Assembly: GCA_016936595.1 (NCBI GenBank)
Contig: JAFGXO010000043.1
Location: 1 to 33,714, forward strand
Source: Bacteroidales bacterium
Lineage (GTDB): Bacteria > Bacteroidota > Bacteroidia > Bacteroidales > JAFGUD01
Direction: 5' to 3'
DNA length: 33,714 bases
Part shown: piece after piece, positions 9,557-18,117 of the stretch
How the letters are laid out: each line of letters starts with the position of its first letter
Numbering within the stretch: position 1 is the stretch's first letter
Position numbers and translations under genes: made by a program
Notes under the pieces: model-generated
Databases searched by the model: none
Told to the model about the DNA's origin: nothing
Seen by the model: only the letters and a program-made list of their open reading frames with translations

Positions 9557-9798
9557 TATTTATTGTTATAAATGTTTTTGTAAAAAATTTTCCAAAACTA
9601 AAGTTTAAATTACTGAGCACACTCGGATTGAATGTTAATTTAATGTTAATTTTTGTTATTGTTAAAATTTATATTTAAAATTATAACATTTACTAATACA
9701 AAAAAATATAATACAATATTTAAAAGTAAAAGCGTAATAACTGAAAAAAAACGAGGATAGAAATAAAAAATTAGTAAAAAATTTGGAATTTAACAAAC

Positions 9799-9832
9799 AA
9801 ACCCTTTCAAGTTTAATAACTTAAAAGGGTTT
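9799..9832 (-). terminator. Hairpin terminator of tRNA-fMet
   Basis: AAACCCTTT at 9799-9807 pairs with AAAGGGTTT at 9824-9832, and the inner AAGTT/AACTT stem continues after a single mismatch, leaving a 4-nt loop. It begins 4 bp past the mature 3' end of the tRNA on the minus strand and is followed by a T-rich stretch (TTGTTTGTTA), so it fits a Rho-independent terminator. Confidence 0.7.
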
Positions 9833-9835
9833 TAG

Positions 9836-9907
<72 letters not shown>

Positions 9908-9921
9908 ATTTTATTGTGGTG

Positions 9922-9953
9922 CAAAGATAAAAACTTTTATTTTAAAAATGCAA
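9922..9953 (-). promoter_or_regulatory. Bacteroidota-type promoter of tRNA-fMet
   Basis: On the minus strand, TTG (9953-9951) is followed after 21 bp by TATCTTTG (9929-9922), matching the -33 TTG and -7 TAnnTTTG consensus of the Bacteroidota primary sigma factor. The -7 box ends 15 bp upstream of the tRNA 5' end. Confidence 0.75.
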
Positions 9954-10005
9954 CTTTTTTTAAATTTTTATTCAAGAAAACTTTAATTAGCTTATAATAA
10001 ATGCA

Positions 10006-11013
10006 TTACAATAAATATTTTTGTTTATAAAGAGCAAGTATTTTATTCATTGTTTTTTCTATTGGTTCAAAATCAATGCTAATTTTTGAAAAAAGTTTTT
10101 TAGAGGTGTATAATTCATCATTAATTGCATAACTAATAAGAACCTTGTTAATTATTGGTTTACCAAAAGTAAATAAAATATTAAGATATCGTAAAAAATT
10201 TAACATTGAAACAGATAATTTTTTAGATTTTATTTTTTTTTTGGTTATTTTATTAAAATAAAAGAACAAAGTTTTAAATGATAAATTTTCTGATGAAACT
10301 AAAAAGCGTTCATCAGAAATATTAGAGTCCATCAACTTCTGCATTACTTCAACTAAGTCGTAAACAGAAATATAGCCTTTTTTTCCACAAGTGTGGTGTT
10401 TAATTCCTCTTTTGTAAAAATATTTTAAAAACCTTATACCATTACTGTTTAATAAATACGGGGCAACAATAACAGACGGATTAACTATTACAGCGTTTAA
10501 ACCTTCTTTTATGCCTCTCCACACTTCCAATTCAGCATAATATTTTGTTAAAGAATAATAAGTTGATGCTTGTTCGGGATTAATAAAATTTTCTTCAGAT
10601 GTAAGTCCAGTAGTATTTAAACTAATTGTTGCAATAGAGCTAACATAACATAATTTGTGAATATTTTTTTCGAGCGAAGCATTAACGATATTTGCAGTTC
10701 CAACAACATTAGTTTGATAAAACCGATCTTTATTATGATTTTGAATAGACACATGAGCGGCACAATGATAAATTTGATCAACACCTTCAAAACTTTCTAT
10801 AACATCAAAGTAATTTGTAATATCTGCTTGCCGCCAAATAATTTTATCAAAAAAAAACTGATAATCAGATACATAGAAAGAAAATATTTTTTTTGTTTTT
10901 TCAATCGAAGAAATGTTTCTGTATATTGCTACAACTTTTTGATCAAGTTTTAGCAAGTTAAGCAATAAATGAGCCCCTAATATTCCTGTTGCACCGGTAA
11001 CTAAAATCATCAA
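10006..11013 (-). CDS. NAD(P)-dependent epimerase/dehydratase (extended SDR)
   Basis: The Rossmann glycine motif TGATGILG (6-13) at the N-terminus binds NAD(P). The catalytic pair is Y153-xxx-K157 (YSLTK), preceded by the active-site serine region VSSIAT (124-129). DITNY (64-68) and AAHVSIQNHN (85-94) occupy the usual cofactor-contacting positions. At 335 residues it is a full-length extended SDR. The overall look is closest to the dihydroflavonol-4-reductase-like/NDP-sugar epimerase group; the true substrate is not determinable. Two ATGs are adjacent at the start (11013 and 11010), so the start is uncertain by one codon. It follows a lipoprotein gene but a terminator separates them. Confidence 0.9.
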   Translation of the reverse strand: MMILVTGATGILGAHLLLNLLKLDQKVVAIYRNISSIEKTKKIFSFYVSDYQFFFDKIIWRQADITNYFDVIESFEGVDQIYHCAAHVSIQNHNKDRFYQTNVVGTANIVNASLEKNIHKLCYVSSIATISLNTTGLTSEENFINPEQASTYYSLTKYYAELEVWRGIKEGLNAVIVNPSVIVAPYLLNSNGIRFLKYFYKRGIKHHTCGKKGYISVYDLVEVMQKLMDSNISDERFLVSSENLSFKTLFFYFNKITKKKIKSKKLSVSMLNFLRYLNILFTFGKPIINKVLISYAINDELYTSKKLFSKISIDFEPIEKTMNKILALYKQKYLL

Positions 11014-11047
11014 TAAAATTTCTGCAAAGGAAAAGTATTTTTTTTAT

Positions 11048-11077
11048 AAAAAAAAAGCTCTCGAAAAATGAGAGCTT
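11048..11077 (-). terminator. Rho-independent terminator of the 262-residue lipoprotein gene
   Basis: The perfect 8-bp stem AAGCTCTC (11055-11062) with GAGAGCTT (11070-11077) has a 7-nt loop and on the minus strand is followed by a run of T (from 11056 down to 11048). It starts about 20 bp after the lipoprotein stop codon. Confidence 0.85.
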
Positions 11078-11097
11078 AGAATATTACTATGGAGCTT

Positions 11098-11886
11098 TTA
11101 TGGAGTAATTTCTATTCCATTAATAGTAAATGTGTCTGAACAACCATTGAATTCAACAGTTGTTTGTTGATTGTTATTTGTATTATTAGTAATTGTAATT
11201 TTACCTGCAATAATTCTTGTTTTTCCATCATCACAAGTATTGCTAACAACCAAATTTACACCTTCAGATGTAAATTTCTCTCCGTTTCTATTAACACCGT
11301 CTTTATTAAAATTAACAGTTTTAACATCATCATATCTGTCTAAAGGAGTTAAAAAACCTTCGTCCCATTTAACTGTGCGTGTGCCGGACCAAGTAACTTC
11401 TTCTTGTGTTGACAAAAGTATTTTCATGTCATTTTCAGTTATTTGGTATTCTTTATTAATTCTTGATAGTAACTGAATATTAATAGTGCCGCTTAAAACA
11501 TCTCCGTCTCTTGAGAATTCATTAAAAGTAACTACAACAATTTTAGTAGAATCTAATCTCCAGCCAAATTCCCAATCAATAATTATTTGTCCACTTCTAA
11601 CAACGCCGTCAGACATTGTACAAGCATTATTAAAAGTTAAAGTAGTTTGGAAACTGCCATCACCTAATTGTTCTGTTTCGCGTTGATAACAAGAAGTATC
11701 TTCGGCAAAAGCTTTACCTCCTCCGTCGGTTTCGCCGTTAGTAAAAGTAAACACATCGGATACAGCAAGTTCGCCAACATGTACATCTCTACCGGTTGCC
11801 TGATCGGGCTCGGTAATAGGGTCGCAAGAAAACAGCATGAGTAAAAAAAACGCTGTTATTAAACTTAATTTGAATAAATTTTTCAT
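11098..11886 (-). CDS. Predicted lipoprotein, unknown function
   Basis: A type II signal peptide is clear: a basic start, a hydrophobic core and the lipobox LFSC with the lipidated cysteine at C21, so the mature protein is membrane-anchored. The remaining 240 residues are rich in Thr, Asn, Asp and Gly and look like all-beta structure, with no recognised domain. Two segments are alike: about 66-108 (a Cys, then TTLTFNNAC, then SGQIIIDWEF) and about 213-262 (a Cys, then AGKITITNN, then TTVEFNGC). This suggests an internal duplication with paired cysteines that might form disulfides. I do not recognise a function. The gene has its own terminator and a 10-bp direct repeat just upstream. Confidence 0.8.
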   Translation of the reverse strand: MKNLFKLSLITAFFLLMLFSCDPITEPDQATGRDVHVGELAVSDVFTFTNGETDGGGKAFAEDTSCYQRETEQLGDGSFQTTLTFNNACTMSDGVVRSGQIIIDWEFGWRLDSTKIVVVTFNEFSRDGDVLSGTINIQLLSRINKEYQITENDMKILLSTQEEVTWSGTRTVKWDEGFLTPLDRYDDVKTVNFNKDGVNRNGEKFTSEGVNLVVSNTCDDGKTRIIAGKITITNNTNNNQQTTVEFNGCSDTFTINGIEITP

Positions 11887-11899
11887 TTGTTTTTTTGTT

Positions 11900-11920
11900 T
11901 TATAAGTAGTTTATAAGTAG
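11900..11920. repeat. Tandem direct repeat TTATAAGTAG, 11-bp period
   Basis: TTATAAGTAG occurs at 11900-11909 and again at 11911-11920, 14 bp upstream of the start codon of the minus-strand lipoprotein gene. The near one-helical-turn spacing could suit a regulator binding in tandem, but it may be chance in AT-rich DNA. Confidence 0.4.
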
Positions 11921-11977
11921 AACGTTTTCAACTAAAAAAAGTTGTCCGTAAAATCACATTAGAACAACCCAAATTCA

Positions 11978-12002
11978 CAAAAAAAGCTCCCGAAGGAGCT
12001 TT
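11978..12002 (-). terminator. Rho-independent terminator of the DUF5723-like operon
   Basis: The 8-bp stem AAAGCTCC (11983-11990) with GGAGCTTT (11995-12002) has the stable tetraloop CGAA (TTCG when read on the minus strand). It is followed on that strand by a T run. It begins 8 bp after the stop of the minus-strand gene. Confidence 0.85.
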
Positions 12003-12010
12003 AAATATTA

Positions 12011-13528
12011 TTAGTCTAACAAACCGTAGTCGGTTTTATCTCTACAACCAAACACAAAGTTTAATCCAAAATTTACATTTAAATAATCAGTGTTTTTCAA
12101 CCATTTAGTAGCAATACCTTTATCGTAAGGTTTATCGGGGCTTAAACCATATCTTGCTCCCATCATTGGTAAAGAGAAATTATCCATAGTTAAGAACATT
12201 TGCAAAGGTCCAACTTTATATGAAAATCCCATACCCACATTGTTCATGCTTTTTTTAGACATAGTATATGATAGAGAATAAGACCAGCCTCTCCAAAACA
12301 TCAAAGTGCTTGAAAGAGTGTAGCTTGAATATAATTTTTTGTTAAAGAAAACTCCATTATATAAAAAACCAAGAGTTACCCAATCTTTTGGCATATATGC
12401 AGCACCAAAGTTTAATTTTGTATTTAAAGATGTTTTATACTCATTATTGGTAATTGTAGGATCAGATAAAAATAATAAAGAATCAATAAAATCTTCAGTA
12501 ACTAAACCAATAATTGAATCACGAGTATCAGTATCTTTTAAGGCTGTAAATAAACCTAATGTTCCAATATATTTACCAACATCTAAACCGGAGAATACGA
12601 ATTCAGATTCGTTAGTAGTAATATTAGTTGGAGTTGCTTTCCATTTAATGAAACCAAGATCCAAAACACTGGCAGAAAATTCAAATTTATTGTTTAAGTT
12701 ATAAATAACACCAAAATCAACTCCAAATCCGGGGTTATTTGTTGTTATATCTCTAAGCAACAACGGATCATCTTGAATATCTTGAATTAAAGTAGAGTCC
12801 AATTCGGCACTGGTAATGTTTCCTTGATCATCGTAAATTACATTTAAGGGTGCAGTTGTATTAAAGTTAAACGATGTATTAAAAGAATAATCGTAAATAT
12901 CAGCAGGATCGTCAGAAACATGCCAATCGAACATAAATTGTTCGGTATTAAAATTAACAATTCCTCTTAGAACTTTAAATTTACCACCAATTGTAAGTCC
13001 CTGAGCAACTTCGCCCGAAGCACCTATAGAAACTTCGGTGTAAGCAGAAGTATTTACTGCCATGTTAGTTGCCGAAATAAAACGTCCGTCTGTAAAAAAG
13101 TTTCCATCTTTTAATAAAAAAATTGATTGAGGATATGCAAAATTAGTTTCAGTTCTTAAACTTGCATCAAAAGAAATTTGTACTCCTCTAATCCAAAATG
13201 CAGTTGTCCATAATGCAGTTCTTGTGTTTAAAAAGATATAATTTAACTCATTCATTCTGTCATAAGTTGCATCGGGATCATAATGAAAAGAATCAGCTAA
13301 TGATTCATATTCAAAAAATATATCGTTATAACCTATGCCTGTATTTTTAAGAGTAACAAATTCAGAAGATAAGCCCGGCAGGCCTAAAATGAATTTACAC
13401 TTTACTTGGCGAGCAGGATTTAAATAAGTACTTTGATATAAATTTTTATTAAAATACAAAGAATTACCTTGCCCAAAGACTGAAATAGATATAAATAATA
13501 GAGCTATAATGTAGATTATTTTTTTCAT
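12011..13528 (-). CDS. DUF5723-like outer-membrane beta-barrel protein
   Basis: A Sec signal peptide (about 1-19, ending SVFGQ) leads into NSLYFNKNLYQSTYLNPARQVKCKF. This opening, followed by LGLPGLSSEF, is what I associate with the DUF5723 family of Bacteroidota. The rest of the 505 residues alternates polar and hydrophobic positions with many aromatic residues, as expected of a porin-like barrel (for example TLGFLYNGVFFNKKLYSSYTLSS and WSYSLSYTMS). No enzymatic motif is seen. It is the second gene of a two-gene unit, 32 bp after an upstream lipoprotein gene and closed by a terminator, so the two are probably partners at the outer membrane. The function is unknown; the family call is from memory. 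Confidence 0.8.
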   Translation of the reverse strand: MKKIIYIIALLFISISVFGQGNSLYFNKNLYQSTYLNPARQVKCKFILGLPGLSSEFVTLKNTGIGYNDIFFEYESLADSFHYDPDATYDRMNELNYIFLNTRTALWTTAFWIRGVQISFDASLRTETNFAYPQSIFLLKDGNFFTDGRFISATNMAVNTSAYTEVSIGASGEVAQGLTIGGKFKVLRGIVNFNTEQFMFDWHVSDDPADIYDYSFNTSFNFNTTAPLNVIYDDQGNITSAELDSTLIQDIQDDPLLLRDITTNNPGFGVDFGVIYNLNNKFEFSASVLDLGFIKWKATPTNITTNESEFVFSGLDVGKYIGTLGLFTALKDTDTRDSIIGLVTEDFIDSLLFLSDPTITNNEYKTSLNTKLNFGAAYMPKDWVTLGFLYNGVFFNKKLYSSYTLSSTLMFWRGWSYSLSYTMSKKSMNNVGMGFSYKVGPLQMFLTMDNFSLPMMGARYGLSPDKPYDKGIATKWLKNTDYLNVNFGLNFVFGCRDKTDYGLLD

Positions 13529-13560
13529 CTGTATATTTTTATATTAATAAGTTTGTTTTT

Positions 13561-14790
13561 TTATTGAGGTATATCACCGGTGTTTCCATTGTAGTTAACT
13601 TTAAAACCTAATTTTAATCCAAGTTTATAATAGCCAAATATTTTAACGTCTTGACCTGTTGATGATTGATAAGAGTTAAGCTTTGAAGTAACTATTACTT
13701 TAGAAGCATGATATTGTTGTAAAAGAGCAAGTTGTTCTTGGCTAATTTCTATGGTAACTTCAGAAACGACAGAAGAGGTTGTTACTCCATTAGGATTAGT
13801 TATTGCTGTGGCAAATTCCCAACCGTCGCCTTCAAACAAATTAAGAATAATGTCATCAATTCCTCCTTCGTTATTAGTATCAGCAAAAGAAACTTGTGAT
13901 AAGCCACTTACGGGAAATTCATTATCTATAATTAGTTTAATGGTTACCGATTGAATTTGTTCATAATTTTCAATTGATTCGAAAGAAAAATCAACGTTTT
14001 CTCCTAAAACAAAGTCAACTAAATGTGCGTTTACCGGTAAATCTACATCAACATCTATTGATATCTTTTCGTTTCCAACTATTGTAGGAAAACCTATTGG
14101 TAAAGGTTGAACTTGATCGCTTCCGGCTGTTACGAAAAATGATAAATATTTAGGTATTGGAGAAAAGAAATCTTCAAAATCGGGTAACTCGGTTTTATCA
14201 ACTACAACAGGTGTTGTTACTGTTTCAAACTGAGTAGTTGGAGCGTTAATGTTATATTTTTTATGATCGCGAACATAGGTTGTGTCATAAACAGGGCTAA
14301 TAAGTCTAATAGTATCAATTTTAAAGAATGTAACAATTGGTATTTCGTTTTTAACAATAAAGGTAAATTTCGGGTCATCAAAGAAAAGATGTCCGCTAAG
14401 AGCGTTTTGATAAAGTTTTAACTTACTTGTGTCTGTTGATGCACTAACACTATCAGGTTGCACAGGAGTTATAACAGGCATACCATATATCTGACTTGCA
14501 GTAAAGCTAACTACATCTTTAAAATACATTCTTAAATGAACTAAGTCTTCATCATCTACTTCTGCCCAAAAAGAGGAATCTGTGCTAGGAATAAAATTAG
14601 ACAATGTAAAAGAAGTATTAATAATAGGAACTGCAATTTCTCCATCAATTAAAATATCTGATGAAGTACTTGTTGGCTCCGGAAATTGTTCATTTAAAAA
14701 TTCATCAAAAGGTTTTTTACATGAATTAATGATTAATAAACCAGAAAGCAACAGAAATAAGAAGCTTGATTTAATTTTAATTACTCTCAT
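13561..14790 (-). CDS. Predicted lipoprotein partnered with the DUF5723-like protein
   Basis: The first 24 residues form a lipoprotein signal with lipobox INSC and lipidated C24, followed by KK. The mature 385 residues are Ser/Thr/Asp-rich and probably all-beta. They include VPIINTSFTLSNFIP near residue 53 and a later IDVDVDLPVNAHLVDF segment; I do not recognise a named domain. The gene is directly upstream of the DUF5723-like barrel gene (32-bp gap, same strand), with no terminator between them, so the two are likely co-expressed. Whether it binds the barrel or a surface ligand is not visible from the sequence. Confidence 0.78.
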   Translation of the reverse strand: MRVIKIKSSFLFLLLSGLLIINSCKKPFDEFLNEQFPEPTSTSSDILIDGEIAVPIINTSFTLSNFIPSTDSSFWAEVDDEDLVHLRMYFKDVVSFTASQIYGMPVITPVQPDSVSASTDTSKLKLYQNALSGHLFFDDPKFTFIVKNEIPIVTFFKIDTIRLISPVYDTTYVRDHKKYNINAPTTQFETVTTPVVVDKTELPDFEDFFSPIPKYLSFFVTAGSDQVQPLPIGFPTIVGNEKISIDVDVDLPVNAHLVDFVLGENVDFSFESIENYEQIQSVTIKLIIDNEFPVSGLSQVSFADTNNEGGIDDIILNLFEGDGWEFATAITNPNGVTTSSVVSEVTIEISQEQLALLQQYHASKVIVTSKLNSYQSSTGQDVKIFGYYKLGLKLGFKVNYNGNTGDIPQ

Positions 14791-14891
14791 ATCGATATTG
14801 TTTTAATTTTCAAAAAATTTTCGATAAAATTACAAAAAAAATTTTAATTTATAAAAAAAATTAAAAAATTGTTGATAAAGAAAACAAATAA

Positions 14892-17657
14892 TCAGTATAT
14901 CAAATAGTTATACAAAAAATTATTTTCACCAACTACTATACTAAAATAATTTTCCGACGAAAAATAGCCTACTGAAAATGGTGAATTTGCGTTTAATGGA
15001 AAATTTCTTTTAATTGTTCCATTTAAGTTAAACAGATATATGCTGTTTTCGCCACGTACTGTAATACCTATCTTTTTTTCGTTGTTAGAAAAATTTAAAA
15101 TTGATGGCATATCCGAAATTTCATTTGAAAAAGTATGTGAAAATATTTTAGATCCATCTGATTTATAGATATATAAAGTGTTTCCATCAACAAAAATATA
15201 ATCTAAATTATTATCCGAATCTAAATCATCAGCTAAAAAAAAATGGTTAGCCGAAAGAGTAACAAGGTTTTTAGAGGACACATTTCCTAATAAATCAATA
15301 AAAACTATTTTTCCGGAAGCATCTGTTGTAATAAATCCGGCTTTAGATGTAGATGTTTCTTCTTGGAAATAAAAATAACAATCATTAGGCAATGCAATAT
15401 CGGTTTTAACATCTATTCTTTTTTCGCCTCTTCTGTTAAAAAAATATGGTTTTGATTTATCACCAACAACAATATAATCTTTTCCTTGATATGCAAAATA
15501 ATAAACTTTTGATACAATTTCTGTGTTTGTTTGTGGATTTATCCAACCTGTTATGGGTTGCATATCCTTATCGTAAGCATAAACAGTTTTATCTACGCAC
15601 GGAACAAAAAAACGATAATCATTATTATCATCGTAATCTACAACTGTAATACCTTTTGTGGTTGCAGAATTAAAATTAACACATTTTTCCATCAGCACTT
15701 TACCATTTCTATCAAATGTGATTAAATTATTAGTTGTGGATAAAAGAATCTGAAACTTATTATTATTGTACAAATCAACTTCGTGAAAATTATCAATAAA
15801 AGGTTCTTTTAAATGTTTAACCCATAAAAATTCACCGTGTTTATTAATTAAATAAATATAATTGCTATCGTCTGCAATCAAAACTTCTCGTTCAAAGGTA
15901 TAATGGTTTAAGAACATAACAGGCTTTTTAGAAACATTTGATTTTAGCTCTCGTTCCCAAACAGCAATTCCTTTGTTTTGCAAAGAAGGGTTATATCGGG
16001 CATTAAAATGAGTTTGAAATAATAACTTTTTATCATAAGATAATTGAAATGTTATGAATTGAAATTTATTAAACAGATTTAGATTTTGTTTGTAAACTTC
16101 AACAAAATCAGCGTTTAACATATTTATCTGATTTAATGAATTAAAATTATTATTTGCGTAGTAAAAAACATTAGATTTTTCAGGAATCTGTTTAAGGTAG
16201 TCTTTATAATCTTCATTATAAACTAAAGTTTTATTGGTATGATATGAGTAATAAAATTTCTGTAAGTTTTGAATTGAATTACTAAAAACAGCAAAATTAT
16301 TTATAAAAATAAAGTAATTCATTTCTACTGATTCTGGCACAAGTTCTCCAATGATAAGACTTGTGAAATTATTTGCCGTAAGTTGAAAAATTTTAATTTT
16401 ATTTGAATTATCTACTTGATAATCAGTAGTAAAATCATCTATTGTTTGAGAAGTAGTACAATTTTTTTGAATAATTATATTTGTTATTTTTTCAAAATTA
16501 TCTTTATTTTTAAGTTCAAAAACAACAAATTCAGAAAAATCATCAATAGTGTTATTAAATTTTACTTTAGCAAAAGTAATGGAATTTCCTATTTCAGTTA
16601 TAACATCAGATTGTATATTTACATCATTCTTACTAAAAAAATCATCAACATCATTAGCATGCGTCCCTGATAAGTTTTTTGAGCTAAGATATTTTTCGTA
16701 CTTAGAATAAAAAGAGGCAAAATCGGCAACCGAAAAAGTTAAAAATTCGGCAGTTTTGTAGGGCAATAAATCATCTGCTTCTAATTTTTGTGGGGCACTA
16801 TTTACAAACATATATAAAAACATATCAGGTGAAGAAATTGGGTAGGTATAACCAGACATATTTATTAAAAGTTTGCCGAAATTAACATCAAAAGCCGACC
16901 AATTAGCAAATTTTTTAAGAATCAAGGATTTACGTGAATATTTATTAGTGAAAACAGCGGGAAGATAATCAGCTAAGAATGAATAATTTACATATAAATG
17001 AACACGGTTTTTACTAACGGTTTTTGAGGTTTGCTTAAATGCTAAATCTATAGATATTGGATTATTACTAAGTTTATGCCTTATAGAATTTTCAATTAGT
17101 AGCTCCGATTTACTAATAATAAAAATATTGTCGATAAAACTAAAATAGTAAGTTGAAGAGTCTTTACCTATTGTATATATATTTGTGTTATTGTAAATTC
17201 TAACAGAAGAATCGGAGGAATTTATGAATGAATAAATTTCTTTAACTAAATCTCGTTGTTTTTTTGGAGAAGGAATTTTTAAAGCCCCAAGAACATATAA
17301 ATTATTTGCTCCAACGTTATGAAACGACACGATTATTTTTTCTTTTTTTACAAGTTCCTTAAAGGTTTTTGAATAAATAATAAAGCTGTCTAATCCAACA
17401 ATGTTATTAAAAGTTTGATTTAATTGATTTATTGATAATATCTGAAATAATAAACTACTATCATTTCGGCAACTTTTAATAAAATTATTCAAATTAGGGA
17501 TTTCAATAATATACGCAGCATCAATTGGAACAGCTTCAATAGCATTTGTAATTATTGATTTTTCTTTTTTTTGAATATAGAAATAACCTATAACAATAAA
17601 TATTACAATAAAAACAGATACTATAAATAATAAACCAGATGTTTTTAATTTTGCCAT
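14892..17657 (-). CDS. Membrane-anchored protein with C-terminal beta-propeller-like repeats
   Basis: Residues 8-28 form a single N-terminal membrane anchor followed by KKEK, so most of the 921 residues should lie outside the cytoplasmic membrane. Residues about 40-560 contain repeated NF-rich segments with no recognised domain; the opening AVPIDAAYIIEIPNL recalls DUF3352-type periplasmic proteins. From about residue 575, repeats of the type DDSNYIYLINKHGEFLWVKHL, TTNNLITFDRNGKVL and VDKTVYAYDKDMQPITGW indicate a PQQ-like or WD-like beta-propeller. It carries no enzymatic motif. It starts 3 bp after the stop of an 82-residue membrane protein, so the two are co-transcribed. Function unknown; a scaffold or assembly role is a guess. 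Confidence 0.75.
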   Translation of the reverse strand: MAKLKTSGLLFIVSVFIVIFIVIGYFYIQKKEKSIITNAIEAVPIDAAYIIEIPNLNNFIKSCRNDSSLLFQILSINQLNQTFNNIVGLDSFIIYSKTFKELVKKEKIIVSFHNVGANNLYVLGALKIPSPKKQRDLVKEIYSFINSSDSSVRIYNNTNIYTIGKDSSTYYFSFIDNIFIISKSELLIENSIRHKLSNNPISIDLAFKQTSKTVSKNRVHLYVNYSFLADYLPAVFTNKYSRKSLILKKFANWSAFDVNFGKLLINMSGYTYPISSPDMFLYMFVNSAPQKLEADDLLPYKTAEFLTFSVADFASFYSKYEKYLSSKNLSGTHANDVDDFFSKNDVNIQSDVITEIGNSITFAKVKFNNTIDDFSEFVVFELKNKDNFEKITNIIIQKNCTTSQTIDDFTTDYQVDNSNKIKIFQLTANNFTSLIIGELVPESVEMNYFIFINNFAVFSNSIQNLQKFYYSYHTNKTLVYNEDYKDYLKQIPEKSNVFYYANNNFNSLNQINMLNADFVEVYKQNLNLFNKFQFITFQLSYDKKLLFQTHFNARYNPSLQNKGIAVWERELKSNVSKKPVMFLNHYTFEREVLIADDSNYIYLINKHGEFLWVKHLKEPFIDNFHEVDLYNNNKFQILLSTTNNLITFDRNGKVLMEKCVNFNSATTKGITVVDYDDNNDYRFFVPCVDKTVYAYDKDMQPITGWINPQTNTEIVSKVYYFAYQGKDYIVVGDKSKPYFFNRRGEKRIDVKTDIALPNDCYFYFQEETSTSKAGFITTDASGKIVFIDLLGNVSSKNLVTLSANHFFLADDLDSDNNLDYIFVDGNTLYIYKSDGSKIFSHTFSNEISDMPSILNFSNNEKKIGITVRGENSIYLFNLNGTIKRNFPLNANSPFSVGYFSSENYFSIVVGENNFLYNYLIY

Positions 17658-17660
17658 TAT

Positions 17661-17909
17661 TTAGTGTTTACTGTTAGCTTTTTTGTCTTCAATAACCTCA
17701 AAATCTGATAATTCTTCTTTATTGGCTCTTTTCTTTTCAATAACAACGTCTTTATTGTTTTGTTTTTTTTCAAACAAATTATTTTGTTTATTTTTATTTT
17801 TAGAAAGCATAAACATCAGTACTTTTGAAAGAATTTTAGGATTTCTAACTAACAAAATACTAAAAAAAATTAATAAAGCTATTAAAAAAAGTATTATTTT
17901 AAAAATCAT
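17661..17909 (-). CDS. Small single-span membrane protein (possibly DUF4834-like)
   Basis: The 82-residue protein has one N-terminal hydrophobic helix (about 2-22), then a basic segment (LSKVLMFMLSKNKNK) and a charged tail ending near SDFEVIEDKK. That layout, and a tail rich in K with an aspartate-aromatic-glutamate motif, resembles short DUF4834 proteins of Bacteroidota, which end in similar EYVDFEEV-type motifs; the match is weak. It is the first gene of a two-gene unit with the 921-residue propeller protein (3-bp gap). I consider it a real gene because of that coupling and the coherent topology. Confidence 0.6.
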   Translation of the reverse strand: MIFKIILFLIALLIFFSILLVRNPKILSKVLMFMLSKNKNKQNNLFEKKQNNKDVVIEKKRANKEELSDFEVIEDKKANSKH

Positions 17910-18015
17910 AAAGAAATATTTTGTTATACTTAGTTAAAAAATTTTAAATAATAATAATAAGCAAAAAAATTGTTATTAATAATGAGAGTAAAACAAAAGA
18001 ATAAAAAAACACAAA

Positions 18016-18059
18016 TTGAGACTGTCTTTTTGTAGTACACCACAAAATGATAGTCTCAA
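18016..18059. repeat. 44-nt near-perfect palindrome (long hairpin)
   Basis: TTGAGACTGTC at 18016-18026 pairs with the segment 18049-18059 (one G:T pair). After one T:T mismatch TTTTGT (18028-18033) pairs with ACAAAA (18042-18047) around an 8-nt loop. It lies 58 bp past the stop of the minus-strand SPOR lipoprotein gene. An A-rich stretch (T-rich on the minus strand) follows, so it could act as that gene's terminator, but it is longer than the other terminators here and could be a small mobile or REP-like hairpin. Confidence 0.75.
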
Positions 18060-18117
18060 AATAAAAAAAAACTTTTAAGATTTAAATATTTAAAACACGA
18101 AGATAAATATTAGAATA

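Noticed and set aside
11171-11686. Two plus-strand frames opposite the 262-residue lipoprotein gene
   Set aside because: They lie wholly within a lipoprotein gene with a clear lipobox and terminator, and show no motif or ribosome-binding context.
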